Below, in pieces: positions 9,535-18,383 of a stretch of 64,000 nucleotides of DNA. The DNA comes from Sporolactobacillus pectinivorans. Lineage in GTDB: Bacteria > Bacillota > Bacilli > Bacillales > Sporolactobacillaceae. Within the stretch, counting starts at the first letter, position 1; each line of letters opens with the position of its first letter. The DNA lies in the NCBI RefSeq assembly GCF_002802965.1, contig NZ_NXGA01000001.1, forward strand, positions 2,809,174 to 2,873,173, given 5' to 3'. The translations under genes were made by a program, and so were the position numbers. The notes beneath the pieces are model-generated. The model did not search any database, was not told where the DNA came from, and saw nothing but the letters and a program-made list of their open reading frames with translations.

Positions 9535-10605
9535 TCAGTCATCATAATGCAGGATGACTTTAATTGCGTCTCTACTTTTCATGAGTTTAAATCCTTTTTC
9601 CCATTCAGAAAGAGGAAGTCTGTGAGTGATTAGAGACTTCGCGTCAATCATCCCTCTCTCCAATAAGCGTAGAGAATGTTTTAAAGAGACCGTGTTATAA
9701 GCCATGTGTCCGGTCAGTGTAATAGCTTTCATCGATAGATCATTGATTGAAAAGTTCAATGGAAGATAACTCATACCGACGCGGACAATCTGGCCGGTAC
9801 TCCGCACAATTTGAAGAGCTTGTTCCAGAACCTGTGGAGATCCTGCACAGTCAAAGACAATCGGGATATTGTATTCGCCGACAATTTCCTTTACACGATC
9901 AGCGACATTTTCCTCGTCATAGGCAATGCAATGGGTTGCGCCAAGCTTTTCTGCGACCTTAAAACGCACATGTCTATTTCTGCTTGAAGCAACAAGAATG
10001 ATTTCAGCTGCCCCCATTAATTTAGCCATTTCAAGACAAAGTAACCCAATGGGGCCTGCTCCGAAGATGACCACATGATCACCAGGTAATAGGTTTGATC
10101 TCTGGGCCACTGACATATATGCATTGCCAATCGGATCCAGCATCGCTGCTTCTTCGAATGAGACATTATCCGGAATTTGAAAAAGACAATTTTTATAGAC
10201 TTGCATCACCTGACCGGGAATTTTCACATACTTTGTAAACCCCCCGTCCATTCCGACACTTAAACCAAGAGATCTTTTATGGGGACAAAGCAAATAGTTG
10301 CCAACAGAACATGCGTAACACTTACCGCAAACATATCCGGTGTTTTCAGAGACAACCCGATCACCGACTTTCCAATCAATGACATTCTTGCCCGCCTTCA
10401 CAACCACACCGGAAAACTCATGACCGGCAATTCTTTTTCCCGTGGTTGCCCCGTTATCAATATCATAGTGTTTGAGATCAGCCCCACAAATTCCGGCAGC
10501 CTTTACTTCAATTAAGAGATCATCATCACTAATCTCAGGTTCAGGTAAATTTTCCTCAAAATGAAAGCCTCCAATTTCCGTACCATATCTGCATAACCCC
10601 TTCAT
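9535..10605 (-). CDS. Zinc-dependent medium-chain alcohol/polyol dehydrogenase
   Basis: 356 aa MDR enzyme. The catalytic-zinc residues lie in AGICGADLKHYD and GHEFSGVV. The structural-zinc loop has four cysteines (CGKCYACSVGNYLLC), and the Rossmann motif is FGAGPIGLLCLEMAK. Family members oxidise secondary alcohols or polyols (sorbitol, threonine) with NAD(P). First gene of the operon, 76 bases downstream of the shared box at 10681-10710 and divergent from the LysR gene. The exact substrate is not readable. Confidence 0.85.
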   Translation of the reverse strand: MKGLCRYGTEIGGFHFEENLPEPEISDDDLLIEVKAAGICGADLKHYDIDNGATTGKRIAGHEFSGVVVKAGKNVIDWKVGDRVVSENTGYVCGKCYACSVGNYLLCPHKRSLGLSVGMDGGFTKYVKIPGQVMQVYKNCLFQIPDNVSFEEAAMLDPIGNAYMSVAQRSNLLPGDHVVIFGAGPIGLLCLEMAKLMGAAEIILVASSRNRHVRFKVAEKLGATHCIAYDEENVADRVKEIVGEYNIPIVFDCAGSPQVLEQALQIVRSTGQIVRVGMSYLPLNFSINDLSMKAITLTGHMAYNTVSLKHSLRLLERGMIDAKSLITHRLPLSEWEKGFKLMKSRDAIKVILHYDD

Positions 10606-10680
10606 ACAACCACTCCTTCATTAGATTCCCAACATTTCTGATTTATCTTTTTTTATTGAATTATTAATAACTTAATTGTC

Positions 10681-10710
10681 ATTTTACCTCACACAAACAT
10701 ATAAATAAAA
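10681..10710 (-). promoter_or_regulatory. Shared box upstream of the alcohol dehydrogenase-aspA operon
   Basis: This 30-bp stretch matches 18227-18256, in front of pxpB, at 27 of 30 positions, including ten identical bases ATAAATAAAA and the block ATTTTAC. Both copies lie upstream of a minus-strand operon in the same orientation. It is probably an operator or activator site for the LysR regulator next to it, or a shared promoter. The reverse strand contains TAAAAT, which could serve as a -10. Confidence 0.55.
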
Positions 10711-10903
10711 CGGAAATATTTTGTTATAAATATCGATTATTTGAATTATTTTAAAATAAGTGGTTAAATATAGTTGTCCATCTAAAATTTTTTAATTATT
10801 TTTGTAAGATAATATGACATACATCTATTTGCTTTTTTGTTCTATTTAATTTTAATGCATATTTTGGATTTTTTGAAAATGCTGAATATAAGGAGGATTT
10901 GAA

Positions 10904-11821
10904 ATGAATACGATTGAAATCGAAGCTTTTCTCGCAGTCGTTAACTATGGAAGCTTAACTGAGGCAGCAAGCTCATTGTTTCTATCGCAATCTACATTAA
11001 GCCATCGAATCACTCAATTAGAAAAAGACGTGGGTATGCCCCTCATTAATCGTGGGCGTGGCCTGAGAAGCTTGACTTTGACCCCAAATGGGAGTGAATT
11101 TCTGACCATTGCAAGAGAGTGGATGGATCTGATACATAAGACAAAAGAGATTCAAACAAATAAAAGAGAATTAAAGCTCTCAATAGGAGCTATTGACAGT
11201 GCTCAATCCTATATTCTCGCACCCATTTATAAAATATTGAATCACCTCAAACAGAAAATAGACATTCGTATTTTAACATTGCAGTCTTCGGAACTCTATT
11301 CGCTTTTAAATTATGGGGATATAGACATAGCTATTGGGCATTTTGAACAGCCAACACCCAGTATGGTCATTAAAAAGTTCTCAAGTGAAAAAATGGTCGT
11401 CATAAGCAAGGGCATTCTGCCAACCTATAATGGACTACTTATTGATCAGGAGTTGGACACAGGGGACCAGCTCTATTATGGATTTAATATCTCGTTCCGA
11501 TCATGGTACGATCGCTGGATCGGGGACAGAGAATATCCGACAATCCATGTTGATACCGCCAATCTTCTTCATACTTTTATGGACGATGAAAAAAAGTGGG
11601 CGATAGTGCCGCTGTCAATGGCCAATTGTATGGAGGAAACGGATCATGTGAGTATGTATCGGTTAAAAAACCCGCCTCCTGATCGTATTTGCTATCAAAT
11701 TCGTAAAAAATATCCCAGAGAAAATGCCGTCGAAAGTCTCAATATCTTTGATTCTTGTATTGAATTAATTAGAGATCAGAAAGCACCAAAGAGCTTTCAT
11801 CTCTATCGTGATGAAAATTAA
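10904..11821 (+). CDS. LysR-family transcriptional regulator
   Basis: 305 aa. N-terminal winged HTH (residues 1-60): IEAFLAVVNYGSLTEAASSL followed by LSQSTLSHRITQLE, a textbook LysR DNA-binding helix. The remainder is a periplasmic-binding-like effector domain. A strong AAGGAGGA precedes the ATG. It is divergently transcribed from the dehydrogenase-MFS-pxpA-aspA operon and is the obvious candidate to control it. Because the box at 10681 recurs before pxpB, it may also control the second operon. Confidence 0.9.
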   Translation: MNTIEIEAFLAVVNYGSLTEAASSLFLSQSTLSHRITQLEKDVGMPLINRGRGLRSLTLTPNGSEFLTIAREWMDLIHKTKEIQTNKRELKLSIGAIDSAQSYILAPIYKILNHLKQKIDIRILTLQSSELYSLLNYGDIDIAIGHFEQPTPSMVIKKFSSEKMVVISKGILPTYNGLLIDQELDTGDQLYYGFNISFRSWYDRWIGDREYPTIHVDTANLLHTFMDDEKKWAIVPLSMANCMEETDHVSMYRLKNPPPDRICYQIRKKYPRENAVESLNIFDSCIELIRDQKAPKSFHLYRDEN

Positions 11822-11933
11822 ACAAATCATTTTACAACAGGAACGACAAATATTTTTATTGATCAACAAGCATCACGATAAATTTTTTCATTCATACCTC
11901 AAGATCGTGGACTGATCGCTAATATTCGCGCAT

Positions 11934-13130
11934 TTAATGCTTTACTTTTTGTGACCATGGTGACATTTTGCCAGGGACACTGGGTGAAGATGAACTTTTA
12001 GTCCGTTTATCAAACATGGACCACCCACCATAAATAAATAGTGCAGCGTTTGACCAGAAAACCGGCAGGACGCCCAGTGCGCCACCCATCGGACCAGAAA
12101 TGATCGGAACAACAATCTGGGCAAACTTATTCACTGTGAGTCTTATTCCCAAAACTTCGCCCGTTCTTTCTTTCGGGGAGCTATGGTATGCCATTGCCAT
12201 GGACAGCGGCTGGCAACACCCAAGTCCAAGACCCATACTGAAGGAAAGCACGATCAAAAGATAAAAACTTTTAAATAAAGGAATAAGCAGAAAACCAATA
12301 GCGGACAGCAGAAAACATATTCCCAGAACATGATCTTCACTATATCTCGCCATCAATTTGGGGACAAATAACCGGACAATAAAGTATGCGGCCGTATTCG
12401 TGCTAAGAATAATCCCAATCAGTGATGCGGAAAGGTGGATACTCCGGCCATATACAGGAAAATAGAACTCAAACATGAATACCCCGGTTAAAATGATGCC
12501 GCTTGTAATAAATGTTTTTCTCAGCGATCGCGAACCGAACAGATCGAGAAACTTCTTTTTCACTTGTACATTCACCTTTGCTGGTTTCGGCAGTTTGATC
12601 ACATTAATTAAAAAGACAATTCCCGGAATAAGGGCAAGTGCCGACAACAGTACGTAGGTCATTCCATACTGAAAGCGATCGATCGAAAAACCAGTAACGA
12701 GTGACCCCAGCAGTTCGCCGATCGATGTGCCTTGAGATAAAGTAGAGAAATTTTTTGAGTAACTTTTTGCATCACTCAATGTCCCGATCAAATTTTGGAT
12801 GGTAACGATTGTAAATATCTGCGACAAGCCAAACAAAGACTGTGAAACGAGTAAAATGTAAAGCTGGTTTTGAACTAAGTAGGGCAAAAAAAGTGCTGTG
12901 GCACTGCCGATCATCCCAAATACAAGGGGAATTCGAAACCCTATCCGATCAGACATTCTACCTGAGTATATGGCTAGAATCATCGGAAACAGAGCACTGA
13001 GCGCAACAATCAGCCCTAAAAATCCCGGGTTTGCTTTTAAGTGGACGGCATATAGTGTTGTCAGGACGATATTTCCCTGATAACTTGTCTGAAACAACAG
13101 AGCAAGTACAACAACGGTATAAACTTTCAT
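11934..13130 (-). CDS. MFS transporter (12-TM)
   Basis: 398 aa, about 12 hydrophobic segments, with the MFS loop motif YSGRMSDRIGFRIPLVFG and an initial QTSYQGNIVLTTLYAVHL segment. The short central loop and size fit DHA1-like or uncharacterised YfkF/YfcJ-type porters; the substrate is unknown. It is the last gene of the pxpB-pxpC-biotin operon, 256 bases after the aminotransferase. It is convergent with the LysR gene, with no clear terminator between them. Confidence 0.82.
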   Translation of the reverse strand: MKVYTVVVLALLFQTSYQGNIVLTTLYAVHLKANPGFLGLIVALSALFPMILAIYSGRMSDRIGFRIPLVFGMIGSATALFLPYLVQNQLYILLVSQSLFGLSQIFTIVTIQNLIGTLSDAKSYSKNFSTLSQGTSIGELLGSLVTGFSIDRFQYGMTYVLLSALALIPGIVFLINVIKLPKPAKVNVQVKKKFLDLFGSRSLRKTFITSGIILTGVFMFEFYFPVYGRSIHLSASLIGIILSTNTAAYFIVRLFVPKLMARYSEDHVLGICFLLSAIGFLLIPLFKSFYLLIVLSFSMGLGLGCCQPLSMAMAYHSSPKERTGEVLGIRLTVNKFAQIVVPIISGPMGGALGVLPVFWSNAALFIYGGWSMFDKRTKSSSSPSVPGKMSPWSQKVKH

Positions 13131-13245
13131 CTATTTTTCTCCTCGTTTCAAAAATGTTCCCCATCGGGCCTATAAAGAAAACTTGGCAAAATCAAGCCTC
13201 TGGCGAGGCTGAGTCTTAGTTGTGACGGCCATGGATGTCCTAATG

Positions 13246-13281
13246 CCGAACACGCCACAGGACGTGGCGTTCTATGTTCGG
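13246..13281. other. GC-rich hairpin upstream of the MFS gene
   Basis: CCGAAC (13246-13251) pairs with GTTCGG (13276-13281), and the inner CGCCAC pairs with GTGGCG. No T-run follows on either strand, so this is not a standard terminator. In the operon it sits between the aminotransferase and the MFS gene and could be a processing or stabilising element. Confidence 0.5.
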
Positions 13282-13386
13282 TCGCTTATAATCCGCTAAA
13301 ATTTTGTACTTTCTTATAGTATAAAAAATTGCCAAACGCCTAATCAGTTCAGCAATTAATTGTTGTTTTACCACATAAGTTGTTCC

Positions 13387-14691
13387 TCATTTAGGCTGCA
13401 GTTGCAGATCCTTGGCGCCTTTATAGATATTATTAAATAAATCCTCAAGGTTCTCTTCGTCAATTCGTGAAAAAGCAATTCTCAGATCAGTATCACTTAA
13501 TGCTATCGTTCCGACGCCGTATTCATTAAGCAAATGCATACGCAGCTGATCTGCATTAACTGATTTTACTTTTAAGCAAATGAAATAGCCTGAATTAAAA
13601 GGATAGCAACCCCACGCATCGTCATATTTTCCTGAATTCATCAGCTCTCTGATTTTTACAGCGCGCCGTTTCATAATTTCAAAGTTTTCCTCTTTCTGTG
13701 CTTTTAATTCAGGTGATTGTAACGCATGCAGCACAAACGTCTGTGATGGATGCGGGCCATTGGAAATCGTTGTTCGTATCACGCCCATTACTTTCTGTTC
13801 AAGAAGGTCCTCCATTTTTTCACTGTTCACTCCAAACGTAAGAAAGCCTACCCGGAAGCCCCATGCGTACTCTTCCTTTGTGGCTCCATCTACTTTAATA
13901 GCAAGTACCCTTGGATGAAGATTAGCCAGTCGGCCGAACAATGATTCTTCGATCGAATCTCCATAGAAAAGGCCAAAATAAGCATCATCTGTTATAGCAA
14001 TAACGTTAATACCCGCTTCTGCCGAATCTCGAATAGCCGCTACAATATCCTGGCTTTCTTGTTCTGTTGGTGTATAACCTGTAGGATTGTTCGGGAAATT
14101 TAGAATAATAATCACTTTGCCCTTACTTTTTTGTGAAAAAATGGCTTGTTTAAAAGCCAAACAATTGAAGTGATTATTTTCATCAAACATTGGGAAAGTA
14201 ACGATTTTACCTTTTTTACTAACACCAAAAATCATTCTGTAATTTTCCCATTTTTTATCGGGCAGTATATAGATGTCGCCTTCATCAACAAACAAATCGG
14301 CGATGATGCTCAAACCATTTGTTAATCCTATTGTTCCAATTGGATTAACAAACTTTTTCCCGCGAAGGGAGGGATTGTCCTCAAGCATCTTTTTTGCCCA
14401 TGCTTTGCGCAGTTCCGGTATCCCCAATGTTGAAACGTAAAAGAAGATATCTTTAGGATCGTAGAAAGGCAACGTATCATGAATCACATTTAAATAAATG
14501 GGCTCTCCGTGATCGGTAGCAAAACCCGATGTGGCGTTGAATTTTTCGGATTTTTCCGCTGCATCAGCAATTTGTTTGACATTTCCCTCCTTAGAAAAGT
14601 AAATATGCTTTCCGTATGAAGACATCATTTCATAAACATAAGGGTTCTCCTGATAAATACCATCATTTATACTTTTTGCTACTGGATTCAT
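13387..14691 (-). CDS. Class I/II PLP-dependent aminotransferase
   Basis: 434 aa. Fold-type I features are visible: the NFPNNPTGYTPTEQE motif, AITDDAYFGLFYG, and the Schiff-base lysine near residue 271 in VDGATKEEYAWGFRVGF. It transfers an amino group between an amino acid and a 2-oxoacid; the substrate is not predictable. It lies directly downstream of the biotin carrier gene in the pxpB operon, so it probably handles an amino acid released by the pathway. GGAGGT precedes the ATG. Confidence 0.85.
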   Translation of the reverse strand: MNPVAKSINDGIYQENPYVYEMMSSYGKHIYFSKEGNVKQIADAAEKSEKFNATSGFATDHGEPIYLNVIHDTLPFYDPKDIFFYVSTLGIPELRKAWAKKMLEDNPSLRGKKFVNPIGTIGLTNGLSIIADLFVDEGDIYILPDKKWENYRMIFGVSKKGKIVTFPMFDENNHFNCLAFKQAIFSQKSKGKVIIILNFPNNPTGYTPTEQESQDIVAAIRDSAEAGINVIAITDDAYFGLFYGDSIEESLFGRLANLHPRVLAIKVDGATKEEYAWGFRVGFLTFGVNSEKMEDLLEQKVMGVIRTTISNGPHPSQTFVLHALQSPELKAQKEENFEIMKRRAVKIRELMNSGKYDDAWGCYPFNSGYFICLKVKSVNADQLRMHLLNEYGVGTIALSDTDLRIAFSRIDEENLEDLFNNIYKGAKDLQLQPK

Positions 14692-14773
14692 TGAAATTAC
14701 CTCCCATACTTTTTATCCATCTCAATGGTTACAAACAACATGACTGCCTATCGTATTCTATAAGGTCAGAGAT

Positions 14774-15001
14774 TTAAGATTTTGTCTTGATGACTACGGC
14801 AATTTCATCCTCAGATACTGGATCCCCCTCTCTAACCTTAATTTCCTGAACAATCCCGTCCTGGATGGCGTTGATCGGGATCTCTGTTTTCATCGATTCA
14901 AGAACGATCAGTGTTTCATCTTTATGAACTTCCTGCCCTGCTTCAGTATTCACTTTCCAAACCAATCCCGTAACAGATACTCTCAGTTGAACTAATGGCA
15001 T
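14774..15001 (-). CDS. accB: Biotin carboxyl carrier (biotin/lipoyl attachment) protein
   Basis: 75 aa, a stand-alone biotinyl domain. The attachment motif is ESMKTE with K38 as the predicted biotinylated lysine, and the surrounding GLVWKVNTEAGQEVHKDETL is typical. The second residue before the lysine is Ser rather than the usual Ala, which is common in pyruvate-carboxylase-like carriers. It lies 25 bases downstream of the biotin carboxylase and would shuttle a carboxyl group between it and a partner. In these clusters that partner may be the PxpC-like carboxyltransferase homologue. The symbol is by analogy only. Confidence 0.85.
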   Translation of the reverse strand: MPLVQLRVSVTGLVWKVNTEAGQEVHKDETLIVLESMKTEIPINAIQDGIVQEIKVREGDPVSEDEIAVVIKTKS

Positions 15002-15025
15002 AACTTAACAATCCTTTCAAACCTA

Positions 15026-16381
15026 TTATTCTTTAGTTGATAGGTAATTTTTCACAAATCCTGTATTTATCTCGCCTGAAATGTATGCCTCAGAGGACAA
15101 CATGCCAATAAGAAAGGGAATATTCGTTTTGATTCCGGAGATTTCAAAATTATTTAATGCCTCAACAAGTTGACTAATTGTTTCCGATCTCGTGTCAGCG
15201 TGCGAAATGACCTTTGCAACTAATGGATCATAATAAGGGGATACACTTGTTCCCTCTGCATATCCTGTTTCAACACGTATGCCCCTTCCTTCAGGTATCT
15301 TAAAAGCACTCAATTTTCCAGGTGACGGATAGAAATTTACTGGATCTTCAGCACATACTCTCACCTCAATAGCGTGTCCTTGATGCTCTATAGGAGATGG
15401 CAATATGGACGATGACGGTTCACCGCCCGCTGTACGGATTTGTGCTTTTACAAGATCGACACCTGTAATCTCTTCGGTGACGGCGTGTTCTACCTGCAAA
15501 CGAGTATTCATTTCCAGAAAACTGTAAGCACCTTCATCGCCTCTCAGCATCTCAACCGTTCCAATATTGTCGTATTTTAGTTCTTTTAAAATATGGGCAA
15601 CTTGAGCTGCAAGAGCAGAAATTTCTCCACGATCAATCGAGACGGCAGGTGATTCCTCAATCAACTTCTGGTGACGACGCTGTACGGAACAGTCTCGTTC
15701 AAAGAAGTGACAAACATCACCGTATGAATCACCCAAAATTTGAAATTCGATATGCCTGGGATTCTGCAGATATTTTTCAAGGTACACTTCATCGTCCGAA
15801 AATGCTCGAAAAGCCATGGATTTAGTATCATTAACAATTTTTATTAATTCCTCTGCATTGCTCGCTGGCAGCATACCTATGCCGCCACCACCACCCGCAG
15901 GTTTGACCAAAACGGGAAAACCGATTCTCTGCCCTTCTTTCTTTATCTCCTCTAGGTCGTTTCCAAGAATACCTGATCCAGCGCTTATGGGCATTCCATA
16001 ATTTTGCATAATTTCTCTGGCAGTGCTTTTATTGGACATCTTTTCAATCCAACGAGGGGAAGGCCCGATGAACCGCACACCTATATCTTGAACGTGCGAT
16101 GCAAAACTGGCATTTTCGGACAGAAATCCGTAACCTGGATGGACAGCATCTGCACCAGACTTTTTTATTACTTTCAAGAGAAGCTCTTGATTTAAGTAGC
16201 TTAACTGTGCCCGAGAGTCGCCAATGCAGTAAGCTTCATCTGCTTCACCTAAATAGGGCATATGGGCATCAGCTTCGGAATAGACAACAGCAGAACGAAT
16301 GCCAAGAGCGTGCAAGGCTCGTATGATACGACGGGCTGCGTCACCTCTATTAGCAACTAGTACTTTATTAAAAATGGTCAA
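15026..16381 (-). CDS. accC: Biotin carboxylase subunit (AccC-like)
   Basis: 451 aa from TTG 16381, chosen because the conserved FNKVLVANRGDAARRI start follows directly, AGAGGAG lies just upstream, and a longer form would overlap pxpC. ATP-grasp enzyme: glycine-rich loop PAGGGGGIGM, the FFERDCSVQRRHQKLIEESP signature, and EMNTRLQVEH near the active site. It carboxylates biotin on the carrier protein using ATP and bicarbonate. In pxpBC clusters it probably serves a dedicated reaction rather than fatty-acid synthesis, since no carboxyltransferase AccA/AccD is here. Confidence 0.88.
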   Translation of the reverse strand: MTIFNKVLVANRGDAARRIIRALHALGIRSAVVYSEADAHMPYLGEADEAYCIGDSRAQLSYLNQELLLKVIKKSGADAVHPGYGFLSENASFASHVQDIGVRFIGPSPRWIEKMSNKSTAREIMQNYGMPISAGSGILGNDLEEIKKEGQRIGFPVLVKPAGGGGGIGMLPASNAEELIKIVNDTKSMAFRAFSDDEVYLEKYLQNPRHIEFQILGDSYGDVCHFFERDCSVQRRHQKLIEESPAVSIDRGEISALAAQVAHILKELKYDNIGTVEMLRGDEGAYSFLEMNTRLQVEHAVTEEITGVDLVKAQIRTAGGEPSSSILPSPIEHQGHAIEVRVCAEDPVNFYPSPGKLSAFKIPEGRGIRVETGYAEGTSVSPYYDPLVAKVISHADTRSETISQLVEALNNFEISGIKTNIPFLIGMLSSEAYISGEINTGFVKNYLSTKE

Positions 16382-16409
16382 CCACTCCTCTCTTTTTTTG
16401 AATAAGTTT

Positions 16410-17330
16410 CTATCTTCTGTATGGAAGTCTGCTAAATCGATCATAATAAAGCTTTTTAGCTTCCTTAATCGATAGATGAGAAAAGTGTACTTCATCCCCG
16501 GGTCTTGCCTGACCAATCATATCGAGATCAATCAAAGGCACAACACCAATTATGGGATATCCGGCCGTCACAGTTCTTCCCCTGTGCAAGACAACCGCCT
16601 GACCTGTAGGAAAAACTTCAATTGAGCCTATGCCCACACCTCGTGATAGAATTTCTTTTGGGTAGAATTTTTTTACGGGCGGGCCACTCAGTCGAATGCC
16701 AATATGGTTGCTAACGGGTGATATTTTATACGTCGCTTCATAAAAACCAGTAAAGCTATCTTTGAAAATTTCAATATCCGGCCCATCGCAAACCCTAATG
16801 TTCCAGGGCGACCCGTAATGAGGAATGACTTCCGGATTTGCTATTCGGCACTGAATGCTTTTAGCCGCGTCCTCGTTCTTGAGCCTTAATTTTTGTCCGG
16901 AAACAAGTCTTTTTCCTAGGTTAATAATTGTATCTAATGCGCAGCTTCCCAGAACTTTAGGTGCATCTATTCCCCCGCCAATGGCAATGTAGACCCTTAA
17001 CCCCTTCCTGATATGGCTCACCGACAACACTTTTCCTGCAGGCAGTAATAAGGTACTCCATGGTTGAACCGGATCAGAATTAATCTTCAAATCAGCCGGA
17101 GCGCCTGTGATACATATAGGAATGTCAATTGTGCTCGTCATATCGAAATCAAATGCTGTTATTTCTATAGCGGGCTGAGCTGTCGCATTCCCAACCAAGG
17201 CATTTCCAGCTAGATAAGCATACATATCAACAGCACCATTATCACAGATACCGTAATGCTCATACCCAAGTCTTCCGCTATCCTGAATCGCAGCTATTTT
17301 TGCGGATTCGACAGTCAGATATCCTTCCAC
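16410..17330 (-). CDS. pxpC: 5-oxoprolinase subunit C / biotin-dependent carboxyltransferase-like (KipA/YbgK)
   Basis: 306 aa, normal length. Conserved KipA features: AAIQDSGRLGYEHYGICDNGAVD near the N-terminus (given here in part as IQDSGRLGYEHYG), ALVGNATAQPAIEIT, and the C-terminal block ILSRGVGIGSIEVFPTGQ with TAGYPIIGVVPLIDLDM. Its start overlaps the pxpB stop by one base, indicating translational coupling. Known role: forms the PxpBC complex that works with PxpA on 5-oxoproline. Related domains occur in urea amidolyase, next to biotin carboxylase domains, which matches the gene order here. Confidence 0.88.
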   Translation of the reverse strand: MEGYLTVESAKIAAIQDSGRLGYEHYGICDNGAVDMYAYLAGNALVGNATAQPAIEITAFDFDMTSTIDIPICITGAPADLKINSDPVQPWSTLLLPAGKVLSVSHIRKGLRVYIAIGGGIDAPKVLGSCALDTIINLGKRLVSGQKLRLKNEDAAKSIQCRIANPEVIPHYGSPWNIRVCDGPDIEIFKDSFTGFYEATYKISPVSNHIGIRLSGPPVKKFYPKEILSRGVGIGSIEVFPTGQAVVLHRGRTVTAGYPIIGVVPLIDLDMIGQARPGDEVHFSHLSIKEAKKLYYDRFSRLPYRR

Positions 17331-18040
17331 TATTCACTCACCTTCATTTCGCTGACGGTTTTCCCGTTATATTTTATGAACTCATCCTCACCTATCTCAA
17401 AAAACTCCATCATATCGCCTGGTTTATAAGGGACTGGTGGGTCGCTGTTATAGTCTATATTCATTTTTACAGGGGTTTGTCCAAGGATTCTCCATCCACC
17501 AGGGGATTCCTGTGTCATGATTGAAACTTGGCTTCCTGCCGCCGTAATGGCCCCGGCAGGTACCCTTGTCCTTGGTGTCTCTAATCGAGAAACGTCATTA
17601 TTAAAATTAGATCCGAACATAGGTCCCCGATTTACACAAATAATTGGCAGAGGAGAAGAACAAAACTGCTTAATTGTTTGTTCCTCAGACAGTTTTAAAC
17701 ATTCGGAGACATATTGAAGATCCGGTCCCCACTTGCTTCCGAAGAGTACTGGAATTCTAAAAATTCGGCCGGGCACGTCAGCCATTTTGCCTATGTCTGA
17801 TTGGAGCCATTCCTTAATTAATTCATATATTTCACAACGCTTTATAATTAGATAATCATAGTTAATAAAAAGGGTGGAATATGTAGGAATAACGCCCAAA
17901 ATACCTTTTATTTTTCTAGCCCTGATTTGATGAGCGAGATAGTGAGCTTTCTGCCAGGCATCTTTCGTATACACTTTTGAGAATTCAATAAGGATGCCAG
18001 CATCCCCATAATCCTTAAATTGAAAAAGTTGATCCTTCAT
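17330..18040 (-). CDS. pxpB: 5-oxoprolinase subunit B (KipI/YbgJ family), divergent
   Basis: 236 aa. The C-terminal cyclophilin-like part keeps TPRTRVPAGAITAAGSQVSI and the ESPGGWRILGQTP signature of KipI/PxpB. The segment just before this, which in most homologues reads GF-PGF-Y, is replaced by VNRGPMFGSN, so the substrate site may differ. First gene of the second operon. The shared regulatory box lies 187 bases upstream, and an IS630-type remnant interrupts the region beyond. Kinase-inhibitor activity, as in B. subtilis KipI, is possible but no KinA context is seen. Confidence 0.85.
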   Translation of the reverse strand: MKDQLFQFKDYGDAGILIEFSKVYTKDAWQKAHYLAHQIRARKIKGILGVIPTYSTLFINYDYLIIKRCEIYELIKEWLQSDIGKMADVPGRIFRIPVLFGSKWGPDLQYVSECLKLSEEQTIKQFCSSPLPIICVNRGPMFGSNFNNDVSRLETPRTRVPAGAITAAGSQVSIMTQESPGGWRILGQTPVKMNIDYNSDPPVPYKPGDMMEFFEIGEDEFIKYNGKTVSEMKVSE

Positions 18041-18380
18041 TTATTAATTATCTCCCCTCTGAAAAAAGTTCGTTTGATTGTAAAAGATGAATTGAATTCA
18101 CCTCTAAGGTTAAGTCTATTAGAGTATAGCTAAACAACTCAATGAATTATTAAATTATTCAGATATTTATTTTATTAAATAATTAAGGTCAGTATCTCTA
18201 TAATTTCAACTTTAATGGTTAATGTTATTTTACTTCACATAAAAATATAAATAAAATACAAATAATTGATGAAATATATCCATATTTTCAATATTAAACA
18301 ATCTGAAATGAATATATGCTAGCTGGCTGAGAAAGCTAAATTGGAATCCATTATCAAGACGGATTTAAATATAATTGACC
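18041..18380. promoter_or_regulatory. Promoter region of the pxpB operon
   Basis: About 340 AT-rich bases between pxpB and the IS630-type element. It contains the shared box at 18227-18256 and no gene. The IS end at 18382 sets the outer limit of the native promoter region. Confidence 0.5.
18227..18256 (-). promoter_or_regulatory. Shared box upstream of the pxpB operon
   Basis: Second copy of the box at 10681-10710 (27 of 30 bases). The sequence immediately after it (18257-18276) is only about half identical, so the conservation is confined to the box. It lies 187 bases from the pxpB start, against 76 bases for the other copy from its gene. Confidence 0.55.
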
Positions 18381-18383
18381 CTA

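Noticed and set aside
10681..10710. CcpA cre or sigma-54 site in the shared box
   Set aside because: Neither consensus fits (no TGNNANCGNTNNCA core, no GG-N10-GC pair).
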